From contig CM060171.1 in the NCBI GenBank assembly GCA_030549775.1, positions 141,640,859-141,704,858 on the forward strand: a stretch of 64,000 bases of DNA, in the 5' to 3' direction. Source of the DNA: Tamarix chinensis. Its lineage: Eukaryota > Streptophyta > Magnoliopsida > Caryophyllales > Tamaricaceae. Both the position numbers and the translations under genes were made by a program. Positions 1 through 10,755 of this stretch are shown one piece after another (the first letter of the stretch is position 1; each line of letters opens with the position of its first letter). Below the pieces are notes generated by a model. That model was not told where the DNA came from and made no database searches. It was given only the letters and a program-made list of their open reading frames with translations.

Positions 1-172
1 GGTCACTAAAAGTAATAACGACGAAACAAAGTATTGGTCGTTAAAAGTAATAACGACAACGTATGACGTTGGTCGCTAAAAGTAATAGCGACAACGTATA
101 ATGTTGGTCGTTCAAAATAATAACGACGAATAAAATACACTGTCGTAAATAATATTAACGACCAATTTTTTT
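1..172. repeat. CACTA left subterminal repeats
   Basis: At least four imperfect units of about 35 bases start with GGTCRYTA or GGTCGTTC and contain TAACGAC or TAGCGAC. Arms GTCGTTA and TAACGAC around a short AAAGTAA spacer make each unit a small hairpin. Such subterminal arrays are the usual transposase-binding zone of CACTA elements; binding here is inferred. Between 173 and 2199 I see only AT-rich sequence with no recognisable coding match. Confidence 0.8.
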
Positions 173-2199
173 TATCTTAATTAAAAAAGTATCACACCAA
201 TAATGACTAATTTTTCCGTCAATACTAAAATTCATTCATTATTTGCAACATAATTTATTAGTCGCAAATGGCATAATTATATATTCAATAATATATATAA
301 TCAACATTTCAATATTCATCTATAACCCTACACCTATATGGATATACATATATCCATTTCAATCTTTTGAAGACCTGTACATGTATGCGTACATATATCC
401 ATTTCAATCTTCTCAAGACCTGTACCTATATACATGTATATATATCCATTTTGATCTTCTCAAATCATGTACCTGCATACATATATATTCATTCTAACAT
501 ATAGATATAATTTTCTAAATATATGTTTATAATTAAATATTCAACTAAATATTCATACAAATAATTTGTATCAAATGTCCAATACAATTTTCGGCTATGA
601 TCAAATATAAATATATTACAAAAGAGCTACAATATGTCGTTACATTACAAAAATATCACAATTAGCAGCCGCTTAAGAATTAATCATTCTATCCATCGGA
701 TACAATAGACTTGGTAAGTTTATCAAAATAAACTGGATCTGCAACTATAGAAATATAAAAATAATAATTAATATAAGTATCAAATAAACAATGACATATG
801 ATATTAAAATAAAAGAAAAACATTACGCTGAATAATAAACAATGACATTAATTCATGAAATCAGATATATAAAATGAAATCTCCAAATACAAGGAAAATA
901 ATGAAAATAAAAATAAATATGATTCAATAACATCCGAACTTATTAAATGTGCTCTACTACGACAACCTAGATCATGCATCATCATTACCTTTATTCATTT
1001 TTCATTTACTTCTCATTTTCTCTTTCTTTGTACTTCTCAATAACCAAATGGAGCTGTAATGTCAATTGTCACTGCCCAAAGTTGGTGAAATTTAATTAGC
1101 ACATATGATAGCTTTAAGTTCTCTAATCGTTTAATTAATCTATGTTCTCATCTGGGAAAAGTCACAAAAAGAATGGAGTGATCTGGAAGAGAACTTTTTC
1201 AGTCTATTATTTTCACATGATATGTCAAGGTCAAAAAACAGCTAAACTGGTTTATTAATGTTACTCGGAGAGATTTTCCCTTCTAAAATTTTCACATGAT
1301 ATGTCAAGGTCAAAAAGGAACTTCACTGGTTCATTAATGTTAGATCAAGTTTCAAGCTAGAAAACCAGCTAGTGAATAATTATCTAAACCTAGACAACCC
1401 CTTGTTAAAACACAGGAAAAAAAATGAACAAAATTATCAAACACAGCCCAAGGCATAAATAAGTTTGATATGCCATTAAATATCAATCATGTAACTAAGA
1501 CCCATAAATACCAACAACCCATTTTGTTCTGTGAATTGGTTGGGGCACAAGCAACAAAACTAAGAAAGAAAGAAAGTAAGCAATGGAAAAAGAAGGAAAC
1601 TGAAGTGCACCACACAAGCATGTGTGCATCATGAAGAATGCATAGATCAGGCTTGCCTCAGAAGCAGTCGGTTGAACATATTTAAGAGGAAAAGGAAACA
1701 CTACAAAACAATTTTATTTAGCATGAAGGAAGGATGATATCCACAACCTCATGATCACAGTATTTGTACTAAAGTGTGGCGTATTATACATTGTGGTAAC
1801 CACAATCTACACTCTTCCAATCTGACATATGTATTTGTCCTCTATTATGTTCGTTTCATTTATCAATGAAATTTAAGCCCTTACAAAGTTAAAAATAAAA
1901 GGAGAAAGAAAGAAAAGGAAATAATTCCTCAACTTGTTTCTAGCATTGTATTTTATAGAGATGTAGAACTTATCATGTCATGAGTTAAAACCATATCCTT
2001 CATTGTACAATCAAAAAGCAAAGAATAGTACCTTGACATGAAGCCTAACAGTTGACTGAACATTGCATGTTCTCTAAACTCAATGCATAAAGCCTGGATT
2101 TTAAAAATTGACCATGAACACACAGTACAAGTGAAGTTCCAGGAAATGTTAAAAAGGTCATGATGAAAAGTTAGAAACTAGTAAGCAAAGAATCCTTAC

Positions 2200-2724
2200 C
2201 AGGAGCATTTTGATCAAGGGAACCAAGGCGAAAGCAAGTGAATGATCCATCATCTCTCCCAACAACAAAACAGCCGGTCGTAGAAGCAACCACATTAATA
2301 GCCCCACATTTAGGAGAATGCGGAATCTCAAAGTGCATCAGCTCATTTGATGCAAAAGACGAGTAAGAAGAAAATGCAGAAATATTTTTAAGTCGGAAAA
2401 GATAGGCAACACTAGAAACAGATATTTTATAAGCATATATGGGTAACCTAAACTGCAATGAATCTATAAATGAATCAAATGATCAGATAAGCTCACACAA
2501 CCTAATATCTCATTGAAATATAGTAATTATACTTGGAGGCTGGGAAACAAAAAATTATCTGAATATTCATATGAGTATTAAGCAGTAGAATCTCATCTCT
2601 GCATATATAGACAAATGGAGAAAGTGTCTCTAGGAAGAAGATGCACAATCCCATAGTCGGGAACTCTTTACTTGCAGAAAGCTCCACTATATCATGAGCA
2701 AAAGAGGAACCCTTTCTGATTTTC
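2200..2724 (-). pseudogene. Captured NUP160-like nucleoporin fragment, two exons
   Basis: Two reverse-strand blocks resemble the N-terminal beta-propeller region of plant NUP160, a subunit of the Y-complex of the nuclear pore. The better exon is 2452-2200: an acceptor ending TGCAG precedes it, a GTAAGG donor follows it, and its 84 residues include FRLKNISAFSSYSSFASNE and VVGRDDGSFTCFRLGSLDQN. The other block runs from 2724 (after a TACAG acceptor) to about 2590 and encodes KIRKGSSFAHDIVELSASKE; I see no good donor after it. The sequence between them looks like an intron. There is no start, no downstream exon and no other part of the roughly 1,500-residue protein, so this is a captured fragment. 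The identity is from memory of the family. Confidence 0.6.
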
Positions 2725-4313
2725 CTGTAGCACAAAACAAGCATCAGCAAGAAATACAAACCCAAAAAAGACTCACCAAAAAGAAAGGGTAATGGATAGT
2801 TGAACTTCAATCTTGGGTAAAAATATATAAAACTTTGAGCAGCAATTTTCTTACTAGCTTTCTTTGCTCATAGCAAGTTGAAAAAGAGGCGGAATAATCC
2901 TTAATAAGGGACAGGCAGAAGGTGATAGCTAATAGATAGAAGCACAAGGCATGCCAGGAAGAAAGTAGTACCAAATGAGATACAAAGCAGGATCCCCAAT
3001 ACAATGGAGAGAAAGAACATAGATAAATGAGAAAGTAGTCAAGGAAATTAAAATTCAAAAAGCCTAGGCTATCATCACTATCCCAATCAAGAGCTTCGAC
3101 AAAAATTTTACAACTTGAAAAACATCACTAACTACTCCTCCAAATAAGCCAAAGTCAGTACAACTCTAGAAACGCATCTGTATAGTAAGGTACTTAGTAA
3201 GATATAACCTCTATATACACTTAAAAACATTTCATATTTGAAGAAGACGTATCTATCTCATGACCTTAATAATTGTATTTATCATGCTCTCATATATACG
3301 TACTATAAGACACATAAGCATAAAATATCCATAGATCACAATAAAAGATTTATGAATTCCCTTTAAAGTAGTAAAATCCCTAATACACCCCTAAGAATTT
3401 AGTTAATTTGTACTGATTCCTCCATATATCATCCTCATCATATGTATACCCAAATACTTAGACCTTAAATAATTGTTACCAACACTATGTTAAGATGACA
3501 TTAAAGTCGTTATCAAAAGTAGGTTCTAGCTTACACTAACTTATCAAATTATAACTTTGTTTCTACTGACACAAAATATATTATCCATATAATGACAATT
3601 TTTTAATCTTACACCAAACTTAGTCACATATTATCTATACCAAACATTACATCCATGTCACTATAGTGTTTTAAGTTAATGCAAAACATATTATATGGAC
3701 CAACCAAAACAATACCACCACATTACGTTGTACACACCCACAACTCATATTCTTATGCCATGGCAATCAAGATAACATATATTGTATACTCAATTGATTA
3801 AAACAATAAAGAAAAGATCCAATTTAACATAATTAGGGTTTTTTAGCCCGAACTACAAATCCGCTCAAATCTTGCTAAATATTTAAATTGACGGATCGAT
3901 AATGAAATTAAACATAATCTAATGCAAATTATATAAACAATTGAATAAAATAACTCGATTACACAGTCTAATTTAAATCCGCAATAATTTTGACCTAAGA
4001 ATCCAATTTCGATTAATTTTGCACAAAATTTTCAAATTGATAGTTCTAACATAAAATTAAATACATTTTAAAGTATATTGTAAATTCAATTTATCTAAAT
4101 AGCTTAATCGGATAAAACCAATATATCCGGATATAAGCGGGTCACAAATCCAATTTTTACAAATCAACTATAATTAATACAATTAACCATTCCAAATCAC
4201 CCATACAGCACATCTATATATAATTAAACAACTAATTTATCTTATCATAAGTTAATTCATTAAAATTAATCAAAACAGAAGTTATCTGCTAATGTCAATC
4301 AGTGCCAAATACC

Positions 4314-4320
4314 TATATAA
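4314..4320 (+). promoter_or_regulatory. Putative TATA box of the captured DUF26 gene
   Basis: TATATAA lies 63 bases before the ATG at 4383, the normal spacing for a plant TATA box plus a short leader. This suggests that promoter, leader and first exon were taken into the CACTA element together. Sequence between 2811 and 4310 is AT-rich with no recognisable coding match. Confidence 0.35.
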
Positions 4321-4382
4321 CAAACTCTCATCCAACTTTCGTATCAGGAAACAATTTTGCCATCTAGATATCATAAAAAAAA

Positions 4383-4844
4383 ATGAGGCTAGGAACAATT
4401 TTCTCCCTTACCATCTCAAAATCAACATTGCTCGTCTTCCTATTCTCATTTCTCCCCAACATCACTGCACAACCTGTGTTAATCAGCACATTCTGCAGCG
4501 AAACCGCTAGTAACTTCACCGCCGGCAGTGCCTACCAAACTAACCTCTCCATGGTCCTCACCGACATGGTCGCCCAGGCCTCAGCTTCCACTTTTTACAA
4601 CACCTCATCAGGCACTGACCCCGACAGCGTCTTCGGCCTTTACTGCTGTAGGTTCCCCTTTGAAAGTGAATGCCAAGTATGCATCCAGACTGCAGCTTTG
4701 AAGCTCCAAGAATCTTGTCCAACAGTAAAACAAGCTACTGCTTATTATGACGGTGTCGAGCGGCGCTGGAGGCTGAAGAGCGGTGGCGCGCCGCTGCTGT
4801 CTTCGTGCGTTGCCGGCGACTGCTGCTGCTACGCTAGAGGATGA
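4383..4844 (+). pseudogene. Truncated cysteine-rich repeat secretory protein (DUF26/Gnk2 domain)
   Basis: The open frame begins at a true ATG and encodes 153 residues. Residues 1-30 form a hydrophobic signal peptide ending near NITAQ. Residues 31-123 fit one DUF26 (stress-antifungal, Gnk2-homologous) domain, with STFCSE near the start and the C-x8-C-x2-C core in GLYCCRFPFESECQVC (residues 86-100). The family comprises secreted apoplastic proteins and the ectodomains of cysteine-rich receptor kinases. Homology stops after YYD (residue 123, near base 4751), where intact members continue with another conserved cysteine. The last 30 residues come from an unrelated GC-rich segment. No second DUF26, transmembrane or kinase part follows. 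It might still be transcribed as a short chimeric secreted protein, but I treat it as a captured 5' gene fragment. Confidence 0.8.
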
Positions 4845-5040
4845 CGACGACGAGAGGAGGGCTGGTGGTTTGCTCGAGCAGCGGTGGCTGGTGTGGTGGT
4901 GCGGCCTGGGTCGAAGATGTAGAGCAGGAAGAGGCAAGGGCAAGTGGTCGGGGGTGAGGCAGGTAGAAGCAGGTGTTTGGTCGAAAGGAAGACAGAAATG
5001 AAGATAAGGGATGGGGCGCTGGGGGCTGGGCGGGATTTTT
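4752..5040 (-). other. GC-rich segment fused behind the DUF26 fragment, possibly a third captured piece
   Basis: Base composition jumps from AT-rich to strongly GC-rich right after the DUF26 homology ends, then falls back to T-rich sequence near 5040. Read on the reverse strand it is pyrimidine-rich with serine and alanine codon runs, like a plant 5' leader plus start of a coding exon, but I recognise no protein. The open frames over it on both strands are probably compositional. Confidence 0.4.
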
Positions 5041-5141
5041 GGTTTTTTTTTTTGTTTTTTTTTTTGAAATTTTCAGGATTTAAGGGGGTTTAAGTGTTTT
5101 TTTTTTGGATTTTAGAGATTTGAAGAAATTTATTATAAAAC

Positions 5142-5145
<4 letters not shown>

Positions 5146-5177
<32 letters not shown>
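5146..5177. repeat. (TA)n microsatellite
   Basis: About 16 uninterrupted TA units near the right end of the CACTA element. Confidence 0.9.
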
Positions 5178-5181
<4 letters not shown>

Positions 5182-5189
5182 CTTAAACA

Positions 5190-5355
5190 TTTTTAACGAC
5201 CAATAAACTAATGATTAACGACCAAAAATTATATTAGTCGTAATAGATATAACAATAACAACGACTTTTAATGGTGGTCGTTAATAATATATCAATAGCG
5301 ACAAAAAAAAAATCGGTCGCTAAATTGGTCGTTAATGCACCAGTTTGTTGTAGTG
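5190..5355. repeat. CACTA right subterminal repeats and terminus
   Basis: TAACGACCAATAA, TTAACGACCAAAA, GGTCGTTAATAAT, AATCGGTCGCTAAATT and GGTCGTTAATG repeat here and mirror the left array. The block ends TTTGTTGTAGTG at 5355, the reverse complement of a CACTACAACAAA terminus. Confidence 0.85.
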
Positions 5356-5358
5356 TTT

Positions 5359-5940
5359 TTTACAATGACAATTTGTATTACTAGGATCATTGCACGTTAT
5401 GGCATTATAAAAAAGTAAAGCAATTAATTCTATCTTTTCAAACAATTAACTTACTGTAACAACAAGTGTTATTGCAAAATAAATATCTTTGCAATACTCT
5501 ACCATATCCAAAACAAAGTTGTGTTTATGCAACAAAACTTGTCATTACAAAAAAAAAAATTAAAGGTTTTAGCAACTAAATTTGTTGTTTCAAAACATGC
5601 AACAGCAACAATATTCGTTGTTGTAAATCATAATGTTAAATTAGCGGCCACTTTTGGTATTGAAAAAAAGCCTACAAAAAATGAACTTAATTTAGCAACA
5701 ACTCTTGTCGGTGCAATTAACACCTTCCTTGCAACGACATTTAATGTCACAAAAAAAACCAACCATAGAAAAAACATAGCTACAATGACAATAATCCAAC
5801 CATCTATTTTTAACCATATATAACAATTGTCATTGCCAAACCATATAATTACAATGTTGTATGTTGTTGCTAAAAATAAAATATTTATTTGCAACACACA
5901 TGTTGCTACAGAAGATGACCCATAAATCTCCTCCAATTTC
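5359..5940. repeat. Second subterminal-repeat cluster (TTGTTGC/GCAACAA type), probable older element
   Basis: Over about 580 bases, motifs such as GCAACAA, TTGTTGT, GCAACGAC and TGTTGC recur in both orientations with irregular spacing. That is the look of subterminal repeats from a different CACTA- or MULE-like element. It directly abuts the end of the first element, which suggests insertion of one into the other. I cannot find its termini. From 5941 to 6599 I see only AT-rich sequence and a short (GTCT)n near 6025. Confidence 0.45.
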
Positions 5941-6599
5941 TCACCACACATGTAACCTATAATTCATATATTTGGCTATTCTCTCTACAAACTATATGCA
6001 CTTCTTAATCAATGTATATGTGTGTCTGTCTGTCTGTCTATATATATAATGAACATATGACAAAATATTCTTAATACATATATATGAATTTAATGTCATT
6101 GTCAACACAAATTAATTAAAGATATCTATCCACCCAATACATAGGAGGGTAAGTATATATATATGCATAGAACTAAACCCATAGTAACCAATGGGGGAAA
6201 ATACTTGATCTTATTTATATGTTGTTCATCGTTAGCAATTTCCACGTTCAATGACTTTTATATTGCATGAAAAAGGTAGAAAGAAAGTTAGCAATATGAA
6301 CATCTATAAAAATGAATTAAACAAAGTATAATATAATATATCTTTTGATGCAAACACATATGCTTTATTTTAAACACATAAGTAAATTTAATAAAGAGAT
6401 GCTAAAAAAAACTTAAGGTCAAGATTCAAGCTCGATCTAAGGCGCCAATACTTAAAATTCTAACCAATTTGTTGTTTGTCAATGAAATGCCAGTAATTTG
6501 CTCTTTTTAATCGTGTATGAAGATTAATGGATATTTATGCAAATACGCATATACTATTACGATGTATCAATTAACTATATTATATATATAGATACACAG

Positions 6600-6700
6600 G
6601 TTGTTGATGGATGTCATTGGAGGAAATATAGTGAAAACCTAACGAACGGAAATCTATGTTCGAGAAATCACTATAATTAATGTTTATGAAGTAAAAACCC
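6600..6700 (+). pseudogene. Decayed WRKY-domain exon
   Basis: After a plausible splice acceptor (ACACAG, ending near 6599) the frame starting at 6600 reads VVDGCHWRKYSENLTNGN and continues LCSRNHYN, stop, CL. Plant WRKY transcription factors read approximately DGYxWRKYGQK followed by xxGNPxPRxYYxC, so order and spacing match well. The DNA-contacting GQK is replaced by SEN, the usual P is missing, and stop codons follow before any intact zinc finger. A short open stretch at about 6735-6895 encodes an unrecognised peptide and may be more of the same gene. I infer a dead gene copy, either a host relic or captured by an element. From about 6960 to 7190 I see nothing else. Confidence 0.5.
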
Positions 6701-7189
6701 TTATACATTGCCAACAAACTTCCGAGCGCTTATGTAAAATCTTTTGATTCCTCATCTGTGGCTAGTGATGGTCCTTGTGTGGAACAATTATCCATCTTAA
6801 CTGAACTTATAGATTTTTTGGACCAACCTCATCCCCACCTCCAATCATTGATTGCTAGGATAGAAGGAACAAGCAATAGCCGCTCAAGTATGTAAATGAA
6901 TGTTTGATTTAAATATGATGTAAAGTGATTTATACTTATATTGTTAAATATCTATATTAACATAAATTTATTTATTTAATAATTAGTCTAGTGCAAGTGG
7001 AAGTGGTATCAACATGATAACATCTCGTGGATGACCAAGTTTCAATCCACGTATAACTATATACTTGTATAGACACACACACATCTTCTTATTTGTATCT
7101 CTTTCCACACTATTGGAGAAAAAGGACAGGTTGATAGCGGAAGACGTTTTTCTTCTTTATGTGATTAAAAAATGGGTAAAATAAAAATA

Positions 7190-7585
7190 GAAAAAATAGA
7201 AAAATAAAAGACACCAAATATTTACGTGGAAAAACCCTTCAAGGTGAAGGAAAAAACCACAAACCTTCCACTATGATGATAATAGGATTACAAGTAATTC
7301 TTCTCTAGTATGAACTAGAGGCTCACTCAACTTCTTTGCCCAAAAGAGGATGGAATACAATGGATGGACTCTCTCACCAATTAAGTGGTGGAACACTCAA
7401 ACTTCGCTTGAGAAAATATGAAAACTTCTCTCAAGCACCTCACTATTGTAGTGGCTCTCACTTTCTCTCTCTATGTAGAGGATTGCTTACTTTTCTTGTG
7501 ATGAACTAAGCTTTCCCAAATATCCCTATTTATAGGAGTAGAATGGGGTAACCCATAAGCCATAGGATGACTCTATAATGCTCTC
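7190..7585 (-). mobile_element. Copia-type LTR, 3' part (reverse strand)
   Basis: Read on the reverse strand, this has a TATA box in CCTATAAATAGGG (near 7528-7541), then leader-like sequence with runs of AGAGAG. It ends near GGGTTTTTCCACGTAAATA, a block common at the 3' end of the R/U5 part of plant Copia LTRs. It is interrupted at 7585 by a solo LTR and resumes at 9369. No primer-binding site or coding region follows, so it is a solo or truncated LTR. The left boundary is approximate. Confidence 0.55.
7581..7585. repeat. Target-site duplication CTCTC (left)
   Basis: The same five bases recur at 9369-9373, immediately after the solo LTR. Five-base duplications are typical of LTR-element insertion. 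Confidence 0.75.
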
Positions 7586-9368
7586 TGATGAGTTCATATT
7601 TTGACACATTTTGTACCCTTATAATCTTAGTTTTGGTAGTTTATTTAACTAATATAAGAAAATAATTGTTGTTTTATGCTTAAGTGGTAAAAATTACATA
7701 AATATTATTATTTGAACTAAAATAATATAAATTAAATAAATTTAGAATAAAATATTATTTATTAATATTTATTTTATTTTATTTTACAAGTTTTTTTTCA
7801 AATAAAAAAAGATTTCGATCTTTGGACCGACGGCCAAAGGCCGAAGGCCCGTAACAAGAAACCAAACGAAGCTAGAGTGCCAGACGTCTCAGCTGAACGG
7901 AAAAAAAAAAAGAAAAAAAAAAGAGGAGGGCTTACGTGGAAATGGCCAGTATCAGCGCTCGTAACAAAGAACCAAAAGAGCCGCAAGTCAGCTGCAGCAG
8001 GGCTGACGTGGCGTGGGAGGCGCGCGCCAGAAGAACGAAAACGCACGACAATAAATAGAGCAGGAGGGCGTGCGCTGAAAGAGAGAGGGAGAGGGAGAGG
8101 GAGAGGAGCCGTGAGTGTGCGGCAGAGCCGCAAAGGACGAGGATAAAAAAAAGGCGGCAGAGCCGCATTAATTAACAAAGGAAGAACAGCCAGGAGGCTT
8201 GGTCGGCCAGGGAGGTCTGACGCAGCGGCACGGAAACCGAGGCCAACGAGAAGCAACGCGCGGCAGCACAGCAACAGCCTCCGTCAGCGTCAGCCGGAAA
8301 AAGAAAAAGAAAAGGAATTAGTGGCACGGAAATAGCAGCACCGAGATAAGGAAGAAAATTAGGGGAAGTTTAATAACGGTAGAATTTATTTTAGATAAAA
8401 TTAATTTTTATCTGAATAAATTTTTTATCTTTTAATTAAAATTAATTTCGGTTATTTCTTTCTCTTATTTTTAGTTTATATGTTAGATATTTATTTTTGT
8501 ATAATTAATTCTATAATTATGGCTGACTGATTATTTATTGTTAGGGAATTAAAACCCTGAATTAGGATTTGAATTATAATTTTATTTTCTTTGTTTCATG
8601 AGATTGTTTCTTGACTCTATGTTAATTGCTATCGTTTATATATATAATTCTGTCAAGTATAATTTATTTGGTGCATGCCTTGTTCTGGTTTCCTCATAAC
8701 AATTCACCGAATCGTTTTGTGATTCTAACCGAAGTGGTAAAACGTTTCGATACGTGTGGGTCAAGGAAAGGAAATACAGCTAGACATGCTTTTTATACTA
8801 GTTTGGGTACTTAGATTGATAGCCTTCCACTTATACTTAATGCATTAAATCTAGTTAAATATAGGAGCTGCTTGTTGCTGCTATACTGCTAGTATTTAAT
8901 AGGGTTAATATTGGCGCTTTGTCGTATTAATTAATTAAGGGAAGCAATATATGGTGTATGAACCTGCTTTTGGTGTACAACTTGGTCGATCTCATTCTCA
9001 CGATTAAATATTAACTTAGAAATAAATATATTATATTACGACCTAATCTAGTGGTAGGTTTTTATTTCCCTAACATATTTATCATATCTGCGGTTTTCCA
9101 TTATTTCCTATTATTTTTATTTTTATTAATTTATTTTATTTTATTTTATTTACTCCTTTTATTATTATTTTTATAAACCCCCATTAGGTATTTTTCTTTT
9201 TATTTATTTTTAGTTATTATTTAGGATTTTTATTTTTATTTTTATTTTCAAGCTAGTTAAAATAGAGGTGAGCCCTCTCAATCCCCGACCTAGAACGATA
9301 CCCTTATTTACCAGTGCTACAATTGACAACAAGAGGGTTTAAATTGCGTGCCGTTTATGGCCACACCA
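7586..9368 (+). mobile_element. Solo LTR, Ty3/gypsy (Athila/Tat-like), 1783 bp
   Basis: The segment starts TGATGAGTTCATATTTTGAC and ends GGCCACACCA, so it has TG...CA ends, and it lies between perfect CTCTC duplications. ATAAATAG near 8051 could serve as its TATA box, followed by a purine-rich leader with GAGAGGGAGAGG. The last 100 bases (GACCTAGAACGATACCC, CTACAATTGAC) resemble the 3' ends of Athila/Tat-type LTRs; this assignment is from memory and tentative. There is no internal coding region, so recombination between two LTRs has left one. Open frames across 7798-8274 come from its biased composition and are not genes. Confidence 0.75.
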
Positions 9369-9560
9369 CTCTCCTATTAATTTGAACCAATGAACCTTGG
9401 TTACTTGCACATGGTGAAATGCACTTGTCTTTTTCAAATTCCAAAGAGGTCAAAAGTATTAACCATCTTTGAAACTCTACTATGCATGCATCATCCCTTT
9501 TTTTTTTATTGCTTTGGGAATCCCCTAATTAAGAAGGGACCTCAACACACACTCTATCAC
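9369..9560 (-). mobile_element. Copia-type LTR, 5' part (continuation across the solo LTR)
   Basis: With the solo LTR and one CTCTC removed, this sequence joins the TATA-bearing Copia LTR at 7585, forming the region upstream of its TATA box. The outer end is not defined. From about 9560 to 10755 I see AT-rich sequence with no supported gene. Confidence 0.4.
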
Positions 9561-10755
9561 CGACCATTGTGAATGTCTCATGCCATTTTCAAATATTTAA
9601 TAAAGCCCTTGTTCTCACTATTTAACCATACTTATTTACCAAAAGTCATTTTATTAGGAGTGTAAATTTTCAGCTGTGATTGTTTTCCTCTGATTTTTAT
9701 ATCAACCATACAGGATTTATATTTTTCTCTTTTGACCTTTTTTTTTTCTTACTTGAAGCTAATATCACATGAAAATAAGAAATAAGCACTTAATTAGATA
9801 TTTAAACATAATTGCTAATACAAGAGAGTATTTTGTGTAGAAAAATATGGTTAAAAACAAAAATATGATGCATACCTTCCCTATTTTTAATAGTTCCATT
9901 AATTGCTATCCAACGATGCCTCGCAATATAAAGTCGTCACTAATTTATAGCCATAGTTAGTCGGTTGTAAGTCTTTTGGGAATGATATCTTCAGTTAAAT
10001 ATAATATTCCTGATTACATATTCAGAAGATAATTCTACGGGATTCATATCTTTCAATTATAAGCTTTCAAATCCATGAATCTTTAACATATACGCCAAGA
10101 AAGCAGTATCAACTAGTTAATGTAGGTGTCGGTGTGCAGCATGCAACAGGTTGTATAGGCATGATGTCATCTAGCTATTATAGAAATGAAAGTGCCATAT
10201 TGAATTTAAAATATTTACAATAGTTGGATTTATGAGTATCCATATATCTGTACTCTGTGATCTACAAATAAACATACCCAATCTATTAACCCAACAAACA
10301 AGTATAATAGATTTAGAATATTAATTATTCCTATTGGGCGGGTATCAATTTTTATATGTCACAACGAAGATTTAGAGACGAGGCTTGAAAAAATAAAAGA
10401 AAGAAAGGCGTGCATGAAGAACATAAACAGAATCAACTTCCTATTGGAGCACTTTACCATTTTTCACCACATGATATGAGTTTATATATATATGGTGGAA
10501 GTGAAATAAGGAACCCTTTTTTCTTTTCTTTTTTATCAGGATGAGAGTGTAGATCATTTTTTTTATAATTGGGATGACAAGCTAGAAAATAATGACCACA
10601 AGAAAAAATGAGAAGGGGGAGAAAACAGAAGGATAATCCTTGCAACTCAAAAGAGAGCTTGCACATTGTGTACCATCTCATCTAAACTATAATAAAAAAA
10701 ACTCTCGTCCATTCTTGATCCAAAACCCTATCTTCATTTTGACAAGATGAGACAT

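Larger units (their letters stand above)
1..5355. mobile_element. CACTA (En/Spm) DNA transposon carrying gene fragments; left tip outside window
   Basis: The right end reads, on the reverse strand, CACTACAACAAACTGGT, a CACTA-type terminus ending at 5355. Both ends carry short subterminal repeats of the form GGTCGTTA...TAACGAC (1-172 and 5190-5340), in inverted sense relative to each other, as expected for CACTA elements. The two ends flank about 5 kb with no transposase that I can recognise, so the element is non-autonomous. The interior holds exons resembling NUP160 and the 5' part of a DUF26 gene, so it fits a gene-capturing Pack-CACTA. The 3 bp target duplication cannot be tested because the left terminus precedes base 1; TTT follows the right end. 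Confidence 0.8.

Noticed and set aside
7798..8274. 158-codon reverse frame and overlapping forward frames
   Set aside because: They lie inside a defined solo LTR with purine-rich low complexity and have no domain.
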